Part shown: positions 49,673-58,451 of the stretch, piece after piece
Position numbering within the stretch: position 1 is the first letter of the stretch
How the letters are laid out: the number at the start of each line of letters is the position of its first letter
Assembly (NCBI GenBank): GCA_028290665.1
Contig: JAQGJK010000004.1
Location: forward strand, 124,001-188,000
From: Devosia sp.
GTDB lineage: Bacteria > Pseudomonadota > Alphaproteobacteria > Rhizobiales > Devosiaceae
DNA: 64,000 bases
Direction: 5' to 3'
Notes under the pieces: model-generated
Seen by the model: the letters and a program-made list of their open reading frames with translations, nothing else
Told to the model about the DNA's origin: nothing
The model's database searches: none
Program-made: the position numbers and the translations under genes

Positions 49673-51024
49673 GCCGGCACTCCAATCGGCTCGGGCGGTG
49701 CGGCACGGTTGGCGCGATGCTCGGCGATGGTTTCCTCGATTACGTCGACCGCGCGGTTCGGTCCGTCCTCGACCCGCAGCCGTTCTGCCAGCGCCTCGGC
49801 GCTGCGATAATAGCTGGGCGTGCTGGAGAGATCGTCGAGCGCGTTGGCAAGGATGTGCGGCGACAATTTCTTGAGCTGCACTGGCTGCGGTCCGCAACCG
49901 AGATCATACACCTGCCGGCCCCAATAGGACTGGTCATAGAACTGCGGCACCACGAATGTCGGCTTCCCGGCATACAGCCCGGCATGCGTCGTTCCTGCTC
50001 CACCGTGGTGCACCACGGCTTTGACGTGCTTGAACAATTGTGTGTGCGGCGCCCGGTCGATGACGAACACCGTGTCAGGCAAATCCTCGGTGCGAACGCC
50101 GCCCCAGCCCTTGCCGATCACGGCGCGGCCACCCCACAACTTCAACGCTCGGCTGAAAATCTCGGTGTTGCGCTTGGCGTTCCAAGGCATCGAGCCAAAG
50201 CCCATGTAGATCGGCGGCTCGCCCTTGGCGAGAAACGCTGCGAACTCCGGCGAGGGCTGCCAGCCCGTGGTGTCCTCAAGTCGCCAGTACCCGGTAGTGA
50301 TGTTGGTCTCCGGCCAATCGCCGGGAGCCGGCGAAATCCATCCGGAATAGGCCTGCAAGGCTACCACCGGCTGCCCCTTGGCATCGAGGTAGAACCCGCT
50401 GCGTTTCCGCGGCCGCAGGCCCATCAGGCTCTTGCGCAGGCGATCGCGCGGAAAATCGAAATAGGTCTGCTCGACCTTCTGCACCATGTAGCTCAGCCGG
50501 TTGATCAGCGGATCGATCACCGTGCCGCGTTTGGTCAGTTTGCGATGGATGCGGCGGATCAGCGGATCGACCGGCGCTGCCGCATATTCGAAGTAGGGAA
50601 ACTCGATGGTCGGATACAGCGGCTGGAACGAGGCCACGATGGCGGGAATCCCCATCGCCTCGGCCATGTCGATGCAGAACGTCGTCGGTGCGTGGAAGAC
50701 GATGATATCGGCCGTTTGCGCCGCGCCCCATGCCTGCTTGGCTGCGGCGTTAAGAATCTTTTGGCCCTCGCGCAGCAGCGTAGGGGCGTTGGCGTAGCTG
50801 CGTTTGGTGACTGCCTCGTCGAATTTTGATTGCTTGAGGAAGGCCTGGATGTCGCCGCCGAGGCTGTAGAACGCCACGCCGTGCGAAGTGACGAAGCTCT
50901 CGAAATCCTTGGTCGTGGCCAATACCGGATCGTAGCCGCGCCGCTGCAAGGCAATGGCGAGGGCGATGAAAGGCTGGACGTCGCCTTGCGTGCCGATAGC
51001 GGCGATCAGGACTCTTGCGCTCAC
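49669..51024 (-). CDS. GT1-family glycosyltransferase (sterol/lipid or macrolide type)
   Basis: This 451-residue GT-B enzyme has the N-terminal acceptor domain with VLIAAIGTQGDVQPFIALA, the family start seen in sterol glucosyltransferases and GT28-like lipid glycosyltransferases. The C-terminal donor domain contains PPIYMGFGSMPW and the signature VHHGGAGTTHAGLYAGKPTF, which binds the nucleotide sugar. It has no membrane segment but probably works at the membrane surface on a lipid, carotenoid or hopanoid-like acceptor; this is inference. It precedes and overlaps the HIT gene, and is divergent from a family-2 glycosyltransferase. Confidence 0.9.
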   Translation of the reverse strand: MSARVLIAAIGTQGDVQPFIALAIALQRRGYDPVLATTKDFESFVTSHGVAFYSLGGDIQAFLKQSKFDEAVTKRSYANAPTLLREGQKILNAAAKQAWGAAQTADIIVFHAPTTFCIDMAEAMGIPAIVASFQPLYPTIEFPYFEYAAAPVDPLIRRIHRKLTKRGTVIDPLINRLSYMVQKVEQTYFDFPRDRLRKSLMGLRPRKRSGFYLDAKGQPVVALQAYSGWISPAPGDWPETNITTGYWRLEDTTGWQPSPEFAAFLAKGEPPIYMGFGSMPWNAKRNTEIFSRALKLWGGRAVIGKGWGGVRTEDLPDTVFVIDRAPHTQLFKHVKAVVHHGGAGTTHAGLYAGKPTFVVPQFYDQSYWGRQVYDLGCGPQPVQLKKLSPHILANALDDLSSTPSYYRSAEALAERLRVEDGPNRAVDVIEETIAEHRANRAAPPEPIGVPA

Positions 51025-51217
51025 GACGCGTCAATCACAGGTAAGGCTGGGCAGATTTATGACGAAGCTATCCCTATGACGCGGATTTCACAACAAAACC
51101 CATGGCTTGGTGACCGTTACCCCGCAGTTTCGCACCGAAATGTCGCGGTTGCCCAACTGCGAACAGCAGGTTAAGGCAGTTTCGGTCGGCGTCCGCATCG
51201 GGGCGAGCGAGGTAGCA

Positions 51218-51958
51218 ATGGAACTGGCGTTCGTCATCCCCGCCTACAACGAGGAAGCGCTGATCGGCAAATGCCTCGAATCGGTGCTTGCAGAAGTGAA
51301 GCGCTCGGGCCGCTCCATCGATATCGTCGTGGTCAACAATGCCTCGACCGACCGCACCCGCGAAGTCGCATCAGGCTATCCGGGCGTTCGCGTCATCGAT
51401 GAGCTGGAAAAAGGGCTCGTCGCTGCGCGCGATGGCGGACTGAAGGCCACGACCGCGGAACTGGTGGCCAATATCGACGCGGATACGCTGGTCCCGCCGG
51501 GCTGGCTCGAAACTGTGTTCGAGGCATTTGACAAGGATACCAAGCTCGTCGCCCTCAGCGGGCCCTACGTCTATTACGATCTCGGCTGGTGGAATCAATT
51601 CCTGATCAACTCGTTTTACGGCCTGACCTACCTGATTTACCTGCTCAACCGCTTTGTGCTGCGCGTCGGCTCGGTGGTGCAGGGCGGCAATTTTGTGTTT
51701 CGGCGGTCGGCGTGGCTGAACGTCGGCGGGTATAACCGGGCGATAAAATTCTATGGCGAAGACACCGACGTTGCCGTGCGGTTGTCGAAAGTCGGCGCGG
51801 TCAAATGGACGTTCCGGCTGAAAATGCTAACCTCTGGCCGGCGTCTCGCCAAGGAAGGTGTGTTCCGCACCGCGGGGACGTACACCCTCAACTTCCTGTG
51901 GGTCACGTTTCGCGGCAAGCCGGTCACCACCACCCACAGCGATATCCGTCCGGACTAA
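51218..51958 (+). CDS. Family-2 glycosyltransferase
   Basis: The 246-residue GT-A protein begins MELAFVIPAYNEEALIGKCL, has VNNASTDRTREVASG, the metal-binding DxD in LVANIDADTLVPPGWL, and GEDTDVAVRLSKVG, an ED acceptor motif. A hydrophobic segment (about 130-150, LINSFYGLTYLIYLLNRF) suggests membrane contact. The function could be mannosyl or dolichyl-type transfer; the acceptor is unknown. The start ATG 51218 has a GAGGT upstream; a longer in-frame start at 51107 is not supported. It ends overlapping the convergent GNAT-like gene by four bases. Confidence 0.88.
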   Translation: MELAFVIPAYNEEALIGKCLESVLAEVKRSGRSIDIVVVNNASTDRTREVASGYPGVRVIDELEKGLVAARDGGLKATTAELVANIDADTLVPPGWLETVFEAFDKDTKLVALSGPYVYYDLGWWNQFLINSFYGLTYLIYLLNRFVLRVGSVVQGGNFVFRRSAWLNVGGYNRAIKFYGEDTDVAVRLSKVGAVKWTFRLKMLTSGRRLAKEGVFRTAGTYTLNFLWVTFRGKPVTTTHSDIRPD

Positions 51959-53121
51959 TTGACCTTCTTGAACGGCGTGTGCTCATCGAGCAGCGCCTGC
52001 TCGCGCTCGACTGCCGGGCGCTCCTGCGCCAGATGATTGGCGACGGCTGCACGCAATCCGGGATGGGCGATCCAGTGGATCGACCGCGTCGTGCGTGGCG
52101 CATAGCCGCGAGCCAGCTTGTGCTCACCCTGCGCCCCGGCTTCGACTACGGCCAGTTTGTGGGCGATGGCATAGTCGATGGCCTGATAATAGCAGAGCTC
52201 GAAATGGAGAAACGGCACCTCGCGCAACGTGCCCCAGTTCCGGCCGTACAGCCGGTCCTTGCCGCGGAGGTTGAGCGCTCCCGCTATCGGCATCGGGCCA
52301 TCATAGGCCAGCATCAAGACGATTTTGTCGGCCATCGCTCCGCTCAGCAGCGAGAAAAATTTGCGATTGAGGTAGGGGCGCCCCCATTTGCGCCCGCCGG
52401 TGTCCATGTAGAACGCATAGAACGCGTCCCAATGTTCCTCTTTGAGGTCGCTGCCGCTCAGCCATTTGATTGTCAGCCCGTCGATCAGCGCGTCTCGCCG
52501 CTCTCGCCGGATGGCCTTGCGCTTGCGGGAGGCGAGAGTCTCGAGGAAATCGTCAAAGCTGCTGAAGTCATGATTTTCCCAATGAAACTGGGTATCGTGA
52601 CGCACCAGCCACCCGGCGGCATCGGCGATTTCCGTCTCCGTTTCGGTCACGAAGGTCGCATGCACCGACGATGCCTCGCGCTGCCCTGCCAGCGCCTCCG
52701 CGGCGGTGAGGAGCGCGCGTTCGATCGCGGCATCGCCCGATGGGACCAGCAATTTGGGCGCGGTCACCGGCGAAAACGGCACCGAGGCTTGCAGCTTGGG
52801 ATAATACTCGCCGCCGGCCCGCTGAAACGCGTCGGCCCAGCCATCGTCGAACACATACTCGCCCTGAGAATGGTTCTTGAGGAACAGCGGCAGCAGTCCA
52901 ATCGGCATGCCGTCGCTGCCGTTCAACAGGATATGCTGCGGTTGCCACCCAGTCCGTGCCGCGGCGCAGCCTGATTGCTCGAGGGCGAGGAAGAAGGCGT
53001 GGTCGAGAAACGGATTGTCTGGCACACCGGCGGTCGATGGGGTCATGGCGTTCCACACGGCGGCCGGGATATCGGCTGTCGCGGCGTGGATGGTGGCTTG
53101 AAGTGCAGTTGGTTGGGGCAA
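51955..53121 (-). CDS. GNAT/FemAB-like acyltransferase (DUF482, COG3146 type)
   Basis: This 388-residue protein looks like the two-lobed GNAT fold of the COG3146/DUF482 family. The marks are HSQGEYVFDDGWADAF, SRKRKAIRRERRDAL, FYMDTGGRKWGRPYLNR and VEAGAQGEHKLARGYAP. Related proteins are annotated as peptidoglycan-biosynthesis or N-acyltransferases, but the reaction is unproven. There is no signal peptide. The gene meets the family-2 glycosyltransferase tail to tail with a four-base overlap and starts 60 bases after the phosphodiesterase gene, on the same strand. Confidence 0.88.
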   Translation of the reverse strand: MPQPTALQATIHAATADIPAAVWNAMTPSTAGVPDNPFLDHAFFLALEQSGCAAARTGWQPQHILLNGSDGMPIGLLPLFLKNHSQGEYVFDDGWADAFQRAGGEYYPKLQASVPFSPVTAPKLLVPSGDAAIERALLTAAEALAGQREASSVHATFVTETETEIADAAGWLVRHDTQFHWENHDFSSFDDFLETLASRKRKAIRRERRDALIDGLTIKWLSGSDLKEEHWDAFYAFYMDTGGRKWGRPYLNRKFFSLLSGAMADKIVLMLAYDGPMPIAGALNLRGKDRLYGRNWGTLREVPFLHFELCYYQAIDYAIAHKLAVVEAGAQGEHKLARGYAPRTTRSIHWIAHPGLRAAVANHLAQERPAVEREQALLDEHTPFKKVN

Positions 53122-53181
53122 GTCTGCTGTCCGGCGAAGCCATCAACATAGGCTGCAAAAATGGCGGCACAACTGCCGCGC

Positions 53182-53934
53182 TCATGTCGACGGATCAAAT
53201 CCTTCGAAAACAATCTGCGCACCGCTTTGGCGCGCCGCCGCTGCCTCAGCAGGCGACCGGATCGTCCACGCCGTCAGCGGCATGCCACGCCCCGCCCACC
53301 ATTTGACGGCAGGAAGATCGAGCGCCGTCTTGTCGCACGAGATGAAGTCGAAGCGCGACCACGGCCAATGCAGCAGATGCCGGAGCGCGAACCGTTTCGT
53401 TGGCGTGAGCCCAGCGTAGTCTTCGCCTTTACCGACATACTGTTCGACGATGATGCCGAGCGGTCCGATGAAACCGGCGCGGCGCATGGCGACGAGCAAT
53501 TGCGGATCAAACGACTCGATTGTTACCGGTCCGGCATAACTCGCCAGTGCTGAGGTCGTGGCGGCAGCGAGGGCCGCGGTTGCCGCGCCTTTTTGCGCCT
53601 TCAGCTCGATCTGCAGCAAGGTGCGCCCGCCGATCTGCGCCAAGAAGTCCACCAAGCGCTGCGGACAGTCGCCGGCGGCACTGCCAAGCAGCGGCGTAGT
53701 GCAAAGCGTCGCCGCATCGAGATCACGAACGAATCCGGGCAGGCCGGTGAGGCGCGTCAGGCGATCGTCGTGGAACAGCACCGCGACACCATCGCGTGTC
53801 AGCTGGAGGTCGCACTCGATGCCGAAATTGCCGGCTATCGCCAGTTCAAAAGCCGACGCGCTGTTCTCTATCACGCCATTGGCACGGTCATGCCGGCCGC
53901 GATGCGCGATCGGCCGATCGAATCGGGCAGCCAT
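53182..53934 (-). CDS. Glycerophosphodiester phosphodiesterase
   Basis: The enzyme cleaves glycerophosphodiesters to glycerol 3-phosphate and an alcohol. The 250-residue TIM barrel has IAHRGRHD near residue 10, ENSASAFELAI, IECDLQLTRDGVAVLFHDDR and LLQIELKAQK, together giving the HRG, ENT/S, ExD and HD metal and catalytic motifs. No signal peptide is present, so it is cytoplasmic. The start codon shares one base with the RidA stop, indicating coupling to the dinB-ridA group. The start at 53934 is fixed by the conserved AHRG beginning. Confidence 0.94.
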   Translation of the reverse strand: MAARFDRPIAHRGRHDRANGVIENSASAFELAIAGNFGIECDLQLTRDGVAVLFHDDRLTRLTGLPGFVRDLDAATLCTTPLLGSAAGDCPQRLVDFLAQIGGRTLLQIELKAQKGAATAALAAATTSALASYAGPVTIESFDPQLLVAMRRAGFIGPLGIIVEQYVGKGEDYAGLTPTKRFALRHLLHWPWSRFDFISCDKTALDLPAVKWWAGRGMPLTAWTIRSPAEAAAARQSGAQIVFEGFDPST

Positions 53935-54389
53935 CAGACTTCGACGATCGCTTCGATCTCGACTGCCGCGCCCATCGGCAAGCCAGCAACGCCGTAAGCG
54001 GCGCGGGCATGTTTGCCACGATCGCCGAGGACACCGACAATCAGATTGGAGCCGCCATTGGCAACGAGGTGATGCTCGGTGAACTCCGGTGCGGAATTGA
54101 CCAGCACGGTCAGCTTCAGCACTCGCTTGATGGCATCGAGTTCGACGCCGGCATGGAATACCTGTGCCAGCACCCACAGCGCCGCCAGTTCGGCTGCATT
54201 ACCGCCCTGTACGACATTCATCGTCTCGCCGAGCTTGCCGGTCACCGGACCGGCCTCGTTGCGGGAAATCTGCCCGGACACGAATAACTGGTTGCCGCTG
54301 CGCGTCGTTGGCACATAGCTGGCCACCGGGGCCATAAAGGCCGGCATTTCGTAACCGTATTGTCGGAGTTTTTCGATCGCTGTGGTCAT
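53934..54389 (-). CDS. RidA family protein (YjgF/YER057c/UK114)
   Basis: RidA proteins hydrolyse reactive enamine or imine intermediates from PLP enzymes. The 151-residue protein, a bit longer than the 130-residue archetype, has NQLFVSGQISRNE, VKLTVLVNSAPEF-like RVLKLTVLVNSAPEF and the C-terminal AYGVAGLPMGAAVEIEAIVE. An arginine (HARAAYG) sits at the usual catalytic position before it. It overlaps dinB by four bases and the phosphodiesterase gene by one. The longer form resembles the YjgF_like_4 branch, whose substrate is less certain. Confidence 0.92.
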   Translation of the reverse strand: MTTAIEKLRQYGYEMPAFMAPVASYVPTTRSGNQLFVSGQISRNEAGPVTGKLGETMNVVQGGNAAELAALWVLAQVFHAGVELDAIKRVLKLTVLVNSAPEFTEHHLVANGGSNLIVGVLGDRGKHARAAYGVAGLPMGAAVEIEAIVEV

Positions 54390-55708
54390 GATTCATCGCT
54401 TCGGTTTGGATCATCGTCGAGAATAGGCCGGCTTGCGCGTCGGCCATAGAGTTTTCCGCGAATAACCGCTTCACGACCGAACCGGGTGCGGACTTTGTCC
54501 ATCGCGCGCTCGGCCGCGGCCCTCCGGGCAATCGCCGGCTCGATCAAGTCCACCGGGTCCCCGCCCAGCGCGGTTTCGATGCCGGAAACGCCGATGCCGA
54601 TCAGCCGGAATGCGGTGCCATCGGCCTCGCGGAGGAGGAGATCCCGGCCGGTTTCGTAAAGCACGTTCGCCAATTGAGTCGGAATCAGCAGCGGCCGGGC
54701 CCGCGTGCGCAGCCGAAATCCGGCCGATTTCAGCTTCAGCGTAATGGTGTGCCCGACCAGCGCCTTGGCCTTGAGCCGTTCCGACAGCCGCTCGGAGAGC
54801 GCCAGGAGTTCAGTCGATAGAGCGTCAAAATCACTGAGATCGGTGTTGAACGTCGTTTCGGAACTCACTGATTTCATTTCGCTGTCGTGCGAAACGGTCC
54901 TCGAATCTTCACCGCGCGACAATCGAGCCAGTCGGGCACCGGTGTCCCCATAACGTCGGATCAAATCGTCAACCGACTGCTCTTGTAACTGGCCGACACT
55001 GACGAATCCGTCCTTGCGGAGGGTCTCGGTCAGCACCTTGCCGACTCCGTAGATCAATGAGATCGGCTGTGCTGCCAGAAAGGTCCTGGTTTCGGCCTGA
55101 CCGATCACCGCGAAGCCGCGCGGCTTGTCGAGGTCGGAGGCGACTTTCGCCAAGAACTTGTTGTGGCTAAGCCCAACGGAAATAGTGACGCCGATCTCGG
55201 TTTCTACACGCCGCGCAAATTTCGCCAGCACGGCGGCCGGGCTTTGCCGATGTAGCGCCGCTGTGCCTGAAAGATCGAGAAAGGCCTCGTCAATCGACAA
55301 CGGTTCGACCAGCGGCGTCAGTTCGTCCATCAGGCTGCGGATCTGCCGGCTGACCGCGGCGTATTTCTGCATGTCGGGCCGAATGAGCACGGCATCGGGG
55401 CAGAGTCGGTTGGCCGTAAACATCGGCATAGCCGAGCGGACGCCGCTTTGTCGCGCGATGTAGCAGCAGGTCGAAACCACGCCGCGCGTGCCGCCACCGA
55501 TGATGACCGGCTTGTCCGCCAAGCTCGGATCGTCGCGCTTCTCGACCGAGGCATAAAAGGCGTCGCAATCGACATGGGCGATCGACAGGTCGTTGAGTTC
55601 GGCGTGGACGATGAGACGCGGCGAGCCGCACGTTGCACAGCGATCCGGACGGCGGGCCGCTAAGCCCTGGCCGCCGCAGTCCCGGCACAGAAAAGCGAGC
55701 GCTGCCAT
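54386..55708 (-). CDS. dinB: DNA polymerase IV (DinB) with N-terminal zinc ribbon
   Basis: DinB is a Y-family polymerase for translesion synthesis. The 440-residue protein has IAHVDCDAFYASVEK (metal aspartate at about 47), CCYIARQSGVRSAMPMF, and LSIDEAFLDLSGTA with the catalytic acidic pair, then a helix-hairpin-helix and little-finger domain. The first 30 residues add a CxxC...CxxC motif (Cys 8, 11, 24, 27), a likely zinc ribbon not found in E. coli DinB. The start ATG 55708 places this ribbon in frame. It is coupled to ridA by a four-base overlap and begins four bases after the DUF3572 stop. Confidence 0.94.
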   Translation of the reverse strand: MAALAFLCRDCGGQGLAARRPDRCATCGSPRLIVHAELNDLSIAHVDCDAFYASVEKRDDPSLADKPVIIGGGTRGVVSTCCYIARQSGVRSAMPMFTANRLCPDAVLIRPDMQKYAAVSRQIRSLMDELTPLVEPLSIDEAFLDLSGTAALHRQSPAAVLAKFARRVETEIGVTISVGLSHNKFLAKVASDLDKPRGFAVIGQAETRTFLAAQPISLIYGVGKVLTETLRKDGFVSVGQLQEQSVDDLIRRYGDTGARLARLSRGEDSRTVSHDSEMKSVSSETTFNTDLSDFDALSTELLALSERLSERLKAKALVGHTITLKLKSAGFRLRTRARPLLIPTQLANVLYETGRDLLLREADGTAFRLIGIGVSGIETALGGDPVDLIEPAIARRAAAERAMDKVRTRFGREAVIRGKLYGRRASRPILDDDPNRSDES

Positions 55709-55712
55709 CGCA

Positions 55713-56021
55713 CTACAGCGTCCGGTTGAGACGATGCCAGATCCGCATGAAGCTCTCGGGCGAGATCGCGGCGTTGGCGCAGACCGCAAGCAGGATCGGT
55801 TCATTCTCCGCGACGTAGTCGAGCAACCCGGCGCGCAGTTGCGGGCTACCGACGGAGCGGCGCAGGCCCTCGGGATCGTAGCCGCCATACCCCATGAAGT
55901 TCGCCAGCTCCTCGGGATTCTCCGCGAGGTATTGGAGGCAAAGGTCGGCCAGTGCCACCGCGTCCAGAACCGGCTTGTCTTCACGTTTCACGCCGCCAGC
56001 CTTTCGGGTTTCGTAATGCAT
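55713..56021 (-). CDS. DUF3572 family protein
   Basis: The 102-residue protein is helical and acidic. Its core is LCLQYLAENPEELANFMGYGG, SPQLRAGLLDYVAENEPILLA and the ending FMRIWHRLNRTL, which match DUF3572, an alphaproteobacterial family of unknown role often found beside dinB. I use the ATG at 56021, which has AGGTAA upstream; a GTG at 56051 is in frame. It starts the minus-strand group DUF3572-dinB-ridA-phosphodiesterase and is divergent from divK across 69 bases. Confidence 0.86.
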   Translation of the reverse strand: MHYETRKAGGVKREDKPVLDAVALADLCLQYLAENPEELANFMGYGGYDPEGLRRSVGSPQLRAGLLDYVAENEPILLAVCANAAISPESFMRIWHRLNRTL

Positions 56022-56090
56022 TGATGTTACCTGAGAGTTCGGGCAAAACACAGGCCCGGCGTACCCTCAGGGTTTGCCAAGCGAGGACTC

Positions 56091-56465
56091 ATGGCCAAGA
56101 CAGTGATGATCGTTGAAGACAACGATCTCAACATGAAGCTCTTCCACGATCTTCTCGATTCGCGGGGTTATTCTATTATCCAGACCAGGAATGGCATGGA
56201 GGCGCTCGAGCTCGCGCGCGCGCATCACCCGGATCTGATTCTGATGGACATTCAACTGCCCGAAGTATCCGGCCTCGAAGTCACCAAATGGCTCAAGGAC
56301 GATGAGGAACTGCGGTCCATTCCGGTCATTGCCGTGACGGCCTTTGCCATGAAGGGCGATGAGGAACGGATTTTGCAGGGTGGCTGCGAGGGCTACATCA
56401 GCAAGCCGATCTCGGTGCCACACTTTTTGGAAACCATTGAACGCTATATTGGCCCCGCAAAGTAG
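56091..56465 (+). CDS. divK: Single-domain cell-cycle response regulator DivK
   Basis: DivK relays phosphorylation between the cell-fate kinases DivJ/PleC and DivL-CckA and so sets CtrA activity. The 124-residue protein is a lone receiver: acidic pocket VEDND at 8-12, phospho-accepting Asp53 in [13 protein letters not shown], conserved threonine in VIAVTAFAM and lysine in [14 protein letters not shown]. The sequence matches DivK closely. It is followed 57 bases later by pleD, the same pairing as in Caulobacter. The promoter lies between it and DUF3572. Confidence 0.95.
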   Translation: MAKTVMIVEDNDLNMKLFHDLLDSRGYSIIQTRNGMEALELARAHHPDLILMDIQLPEVSGLEVTKWLKDDEELRSIPVIAVTAFAMKGDEERILQGGCEGYISKPISVPHFLETIERYIGPAK

Positions 56466-56522
56466 CAGCGTTTTTAAAATACCAGTTTAGTACCAGTTGC
56501 GTATGAGTAGGGCAGGTCTGTC

Positions 56523-57890
56523 GTGACGGCGCGCGTCCTTATTGTCGACGACATTCCGACCAATGTCCGCCTGCTGCAGGCTCGCCTGATGGCGGAGTAT
56601 TTCGAGGTCGTCACGGCCTCGTCGGGCCGCGAGGCGCTCGAAGCCTGCAACACCCACGATATCGATATCGTCCTGCTTGACATCATGATGCCCGAAATGG
56701 ACGGGTTTGAGGTGTGCCGCCGCCTGAAGGCCAATTCGCGCACGCACCACATTCCGGTCGTGATGATTACCGCGCTCGACCAGCCCTCGGATCGGGTCCG
56801 CGGCCTCGAAGTCGGCGCCGATGATTTTCTGACCAAGCCCGTCGACGATCTGCAGCTGATGGCCCGGGTCAAAAGCCTGACGCGGCTCAAGAGCCTCACC
56901 GATGAACTGCGTGCCCGCGCGCAGACTGGTCAGCAGATCGCCATCGAGGACGCCCTGCGCGCGATGGACGCGGTTTCCGCCGATGGCGGTCGGTTGCTGG
57001 TCATCGACCCCGATCCGCGTCACGCCGAACGCGTTAAAGGCTATCTCCTGACGCACTCGGTCGACGTCATCACCGACCCGGCGGAGGCGATTTTCCGGGT
57101 CTCGGAGGGGAAATACGAGCTCGCGCTGATCAGCATGAATTTCCCCGACCACGATCCGCTGCGCATCTGTTCGCAGATTCGCAATGTCGAAGTAGCCCGG
57201 ACCCTGCCGATCATTCTGATGGCCGATGAGGCTGACCGGCCCCGGGTGGTGCGCGGGCTCGATCTCGGGGTCAACGATTTCATCATGCGGCCGATCGAGC
57301 GCAACGAACTTTCGGCTCGGGTGAGGACGCAGGTCCGCCGCAGTCGCTATGCTACTGAGCTCCGCGAGACCGTCAATCACACCATGGCGCTCGCGGTAAC
57401 GGACGAACTGACAGGTCTCTACAACCGTCGATATTTCGATCGTCATCTGACGTTGATGCTGGACAAGGCGCAGCAGCAGGAGCGCGACATGGCGGTGATG
57501 ATCATCGACATGGATTTCTTCAAGGCGGTTAACGATACCCACGGCCACGGCATCGGCGATGCGGTGCTGAAGGAGTTTTCGGCTCGGCTGCGCCGCAATA
57601 TCCGTGGCGTCGATCTCGCCTGCCGGTTCGGCGGCGAGGAATTCGTGGTGCTGATGCCCGACACCGAATACCGCCAGGCCCAGGGCGTCGCCGAGCGCGT
57701 GCGCACCGCGGTTTCGGAAAAACTGTTCGATGTGGGGGCCATCCGACCGCTGATCGTCACGGTTTCCGTGGGTTTGGCCCTCAACGAGGGCGACACCGAT
57801 ACGCCCGAGATGCTGCTGAAGCGCGCCGATGTCGCGCTGTATCGCGCCAAGCGCGAAGGTCGCAACCGTGTGGTTTTCGACGCCGCCTGA
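56523..57890 (+). CDS. pleD: Diguanylate cyclase response regulator PleD (REC-REC-GGDEF)
   Basis: PleD makes cyclic di-GMP at the developing pole. The 455-residue protein has a first receiver with Asp53 in VLLDIMMPEMDGF. A second receiver lacks the phospho-aspartate: the aligned position is serine in LALISMNFPD, so it is an adaptor for dimerisation. The GGDEF domain near 290-450 has CRFGGEEFVVL. An RxxD inhibition site lies five residues before GGEEF (RGVD), so feedback by product is expected. The start is GTG at 56523, and the layout equals Caulobacter PleD. Confidence 0.96.
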   Translation: MTARVLIVDDIPTNVRLLQARLMAEYFEVVTASSGREALEACNTHDIDIVLLDIMMPEMDGFEVCRRLKANSRTHHIPVVMITALDQPSDRVRGLEVGADDFLTKPVDDLQLMARVKSLTRLKSLTDELRARAQTGQQIAIEDALRAMDAVSADGGRLLVIDPDPRHAERVKGYLLTHSVDVITDPAEAIFRVSEGKYELALISMNFPDHDPLRICSQIRNVEVARTLPIILMADEADRPRVVRGLDLGVNDFIMRPIERNELSARVRTQVRRSRYATELRETVNHTMALAVTDELTGLYNRRYFDRHLTLMLDKAQQQERDMAVMIIDMDFFKAVNDTHGHGIGDAVLKEFSARLRRNIRGVDLACRFGGEEFVVLMPDTEYRQAQGVAERVRTAVSEKLFDVGAIRPLIVTVSVGLALNEGDTDTPEMLLKRADVALYRAKREGRNRVVFDAA

Positions 57891-58136
57891 GTTCGGCAAT
57901 CCGCAGGTAAGGTTACCAGTTCACTAACCGGCCGGGCTTTGCTTGAGTTGGTGCAGGTTGGGGTCCAAGAACTGGACAACGAAGCGCGGTACTTTCCCGC
58001 CGGCTTCTAAAAGCTCCCTACGGCTAAATCTCAGGTCCGCCGCAACTCCTGGGTCCGTAGGGCGGCTGGTCCGGTTCCTGGCAGTGGCCTCTTCGACATG
58101 CCGTTCCGGACCAGCCACTCCTCTGCACGTCACAGC
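57891..58136. ncRNA. Structured intergenic stretch, possible non-coding RNA or repeat element
   Basis: No recognisable gene lies here. Three hairpins are stacked: GTCCA/TGGAC (57963-57977), CCCTACGG/CCGTAGGG (58016-58062, with CAGG/CCTG nested inside) and an 11-bp perfect GGCTGGTCCGG/CCGGACCAGCC (58064-58116, with GGCA/TGCC inside). A 69-codon minus-strand frame (57924-58133) crosses it, with a protein-like end (FVVQFLDPNLHQL), so a small gene is an alternative. It does not match the cores of 6S, SRP, tmRNA or RNase P RNA that I know. Confidence 0.3.
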
Positions 58137-58171
58137 AAAAAGAGCCCCGCGATTTCCATCGCGGGGCTCTT
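58137..58171 (-). terminator. Rho-independent terminator of rpmG
   Basis: Read on the minus strand, AAGAGCCCCGCGAT and its exact complement form a 14-bp stem around a GGAA loop, followed by TTTTT. It lies 28 bases beyond the rpmG stop. The plus-strand side has no T-run, so it acts for rpmG. Confidence 0.9.
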
Positions 58172-58199
58172 GAGATTCTAAGTCAGCAAACAGCGCTAA

Positions 58200-58367
58200 T
58201 TATTTGATCTTGGCTTCCTTGAAGTCGACATGCTTGCGCACGACCGGATCATACTTCTTGAACGTCAGTTTTTCGGTCTGCGTCCGCGCGTTCTTTTTCG
58301 TGACGTAGTAAAAGCCGGTGTCGGCAGTCGACACGAGCTTGATCTTGATCGTATTGGCCTTGGCCAT
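58200..58367 (-). CDS. rpmG: 50S ribosomal protein L33 (bL33)
   Basis: The 55-residue basic protein begins [20 protein letters not shown] and continues with [14 protein letters not shown], a standard L33 sequence. It lacks the zinc-binding cysteines, so it is the zinc-independent type. It is a small part of the large ribosomal subunit near the E site. It has its own strong terminator and sits between the 3-methyladenine glycosylase gene and pleD. Confidence 0.97.
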   Translation of the reverse strand: MAKANTIKIKLVSTADTGFYYVTKKNARTQTEKLTFKKYDPVVRKHVDFKEAKIK

Positions 58368-58451
58368 GGGACAGTCCTCTAAAACGCCGAACCGCGCGGC
58401 TGGCGCGCGGCGTCCAAATTTGAGCGCAACCTACGGATTTGGCCGGGCTTG

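Noticed and set aside
57891-58136. 6S, SRP or tmRNA gene in the structured stretch
   Set aside because: The diagnostic cores of these RNAs, such as the GGAAG/GCAGCC tetraloop region of SRP RNA, are not present.
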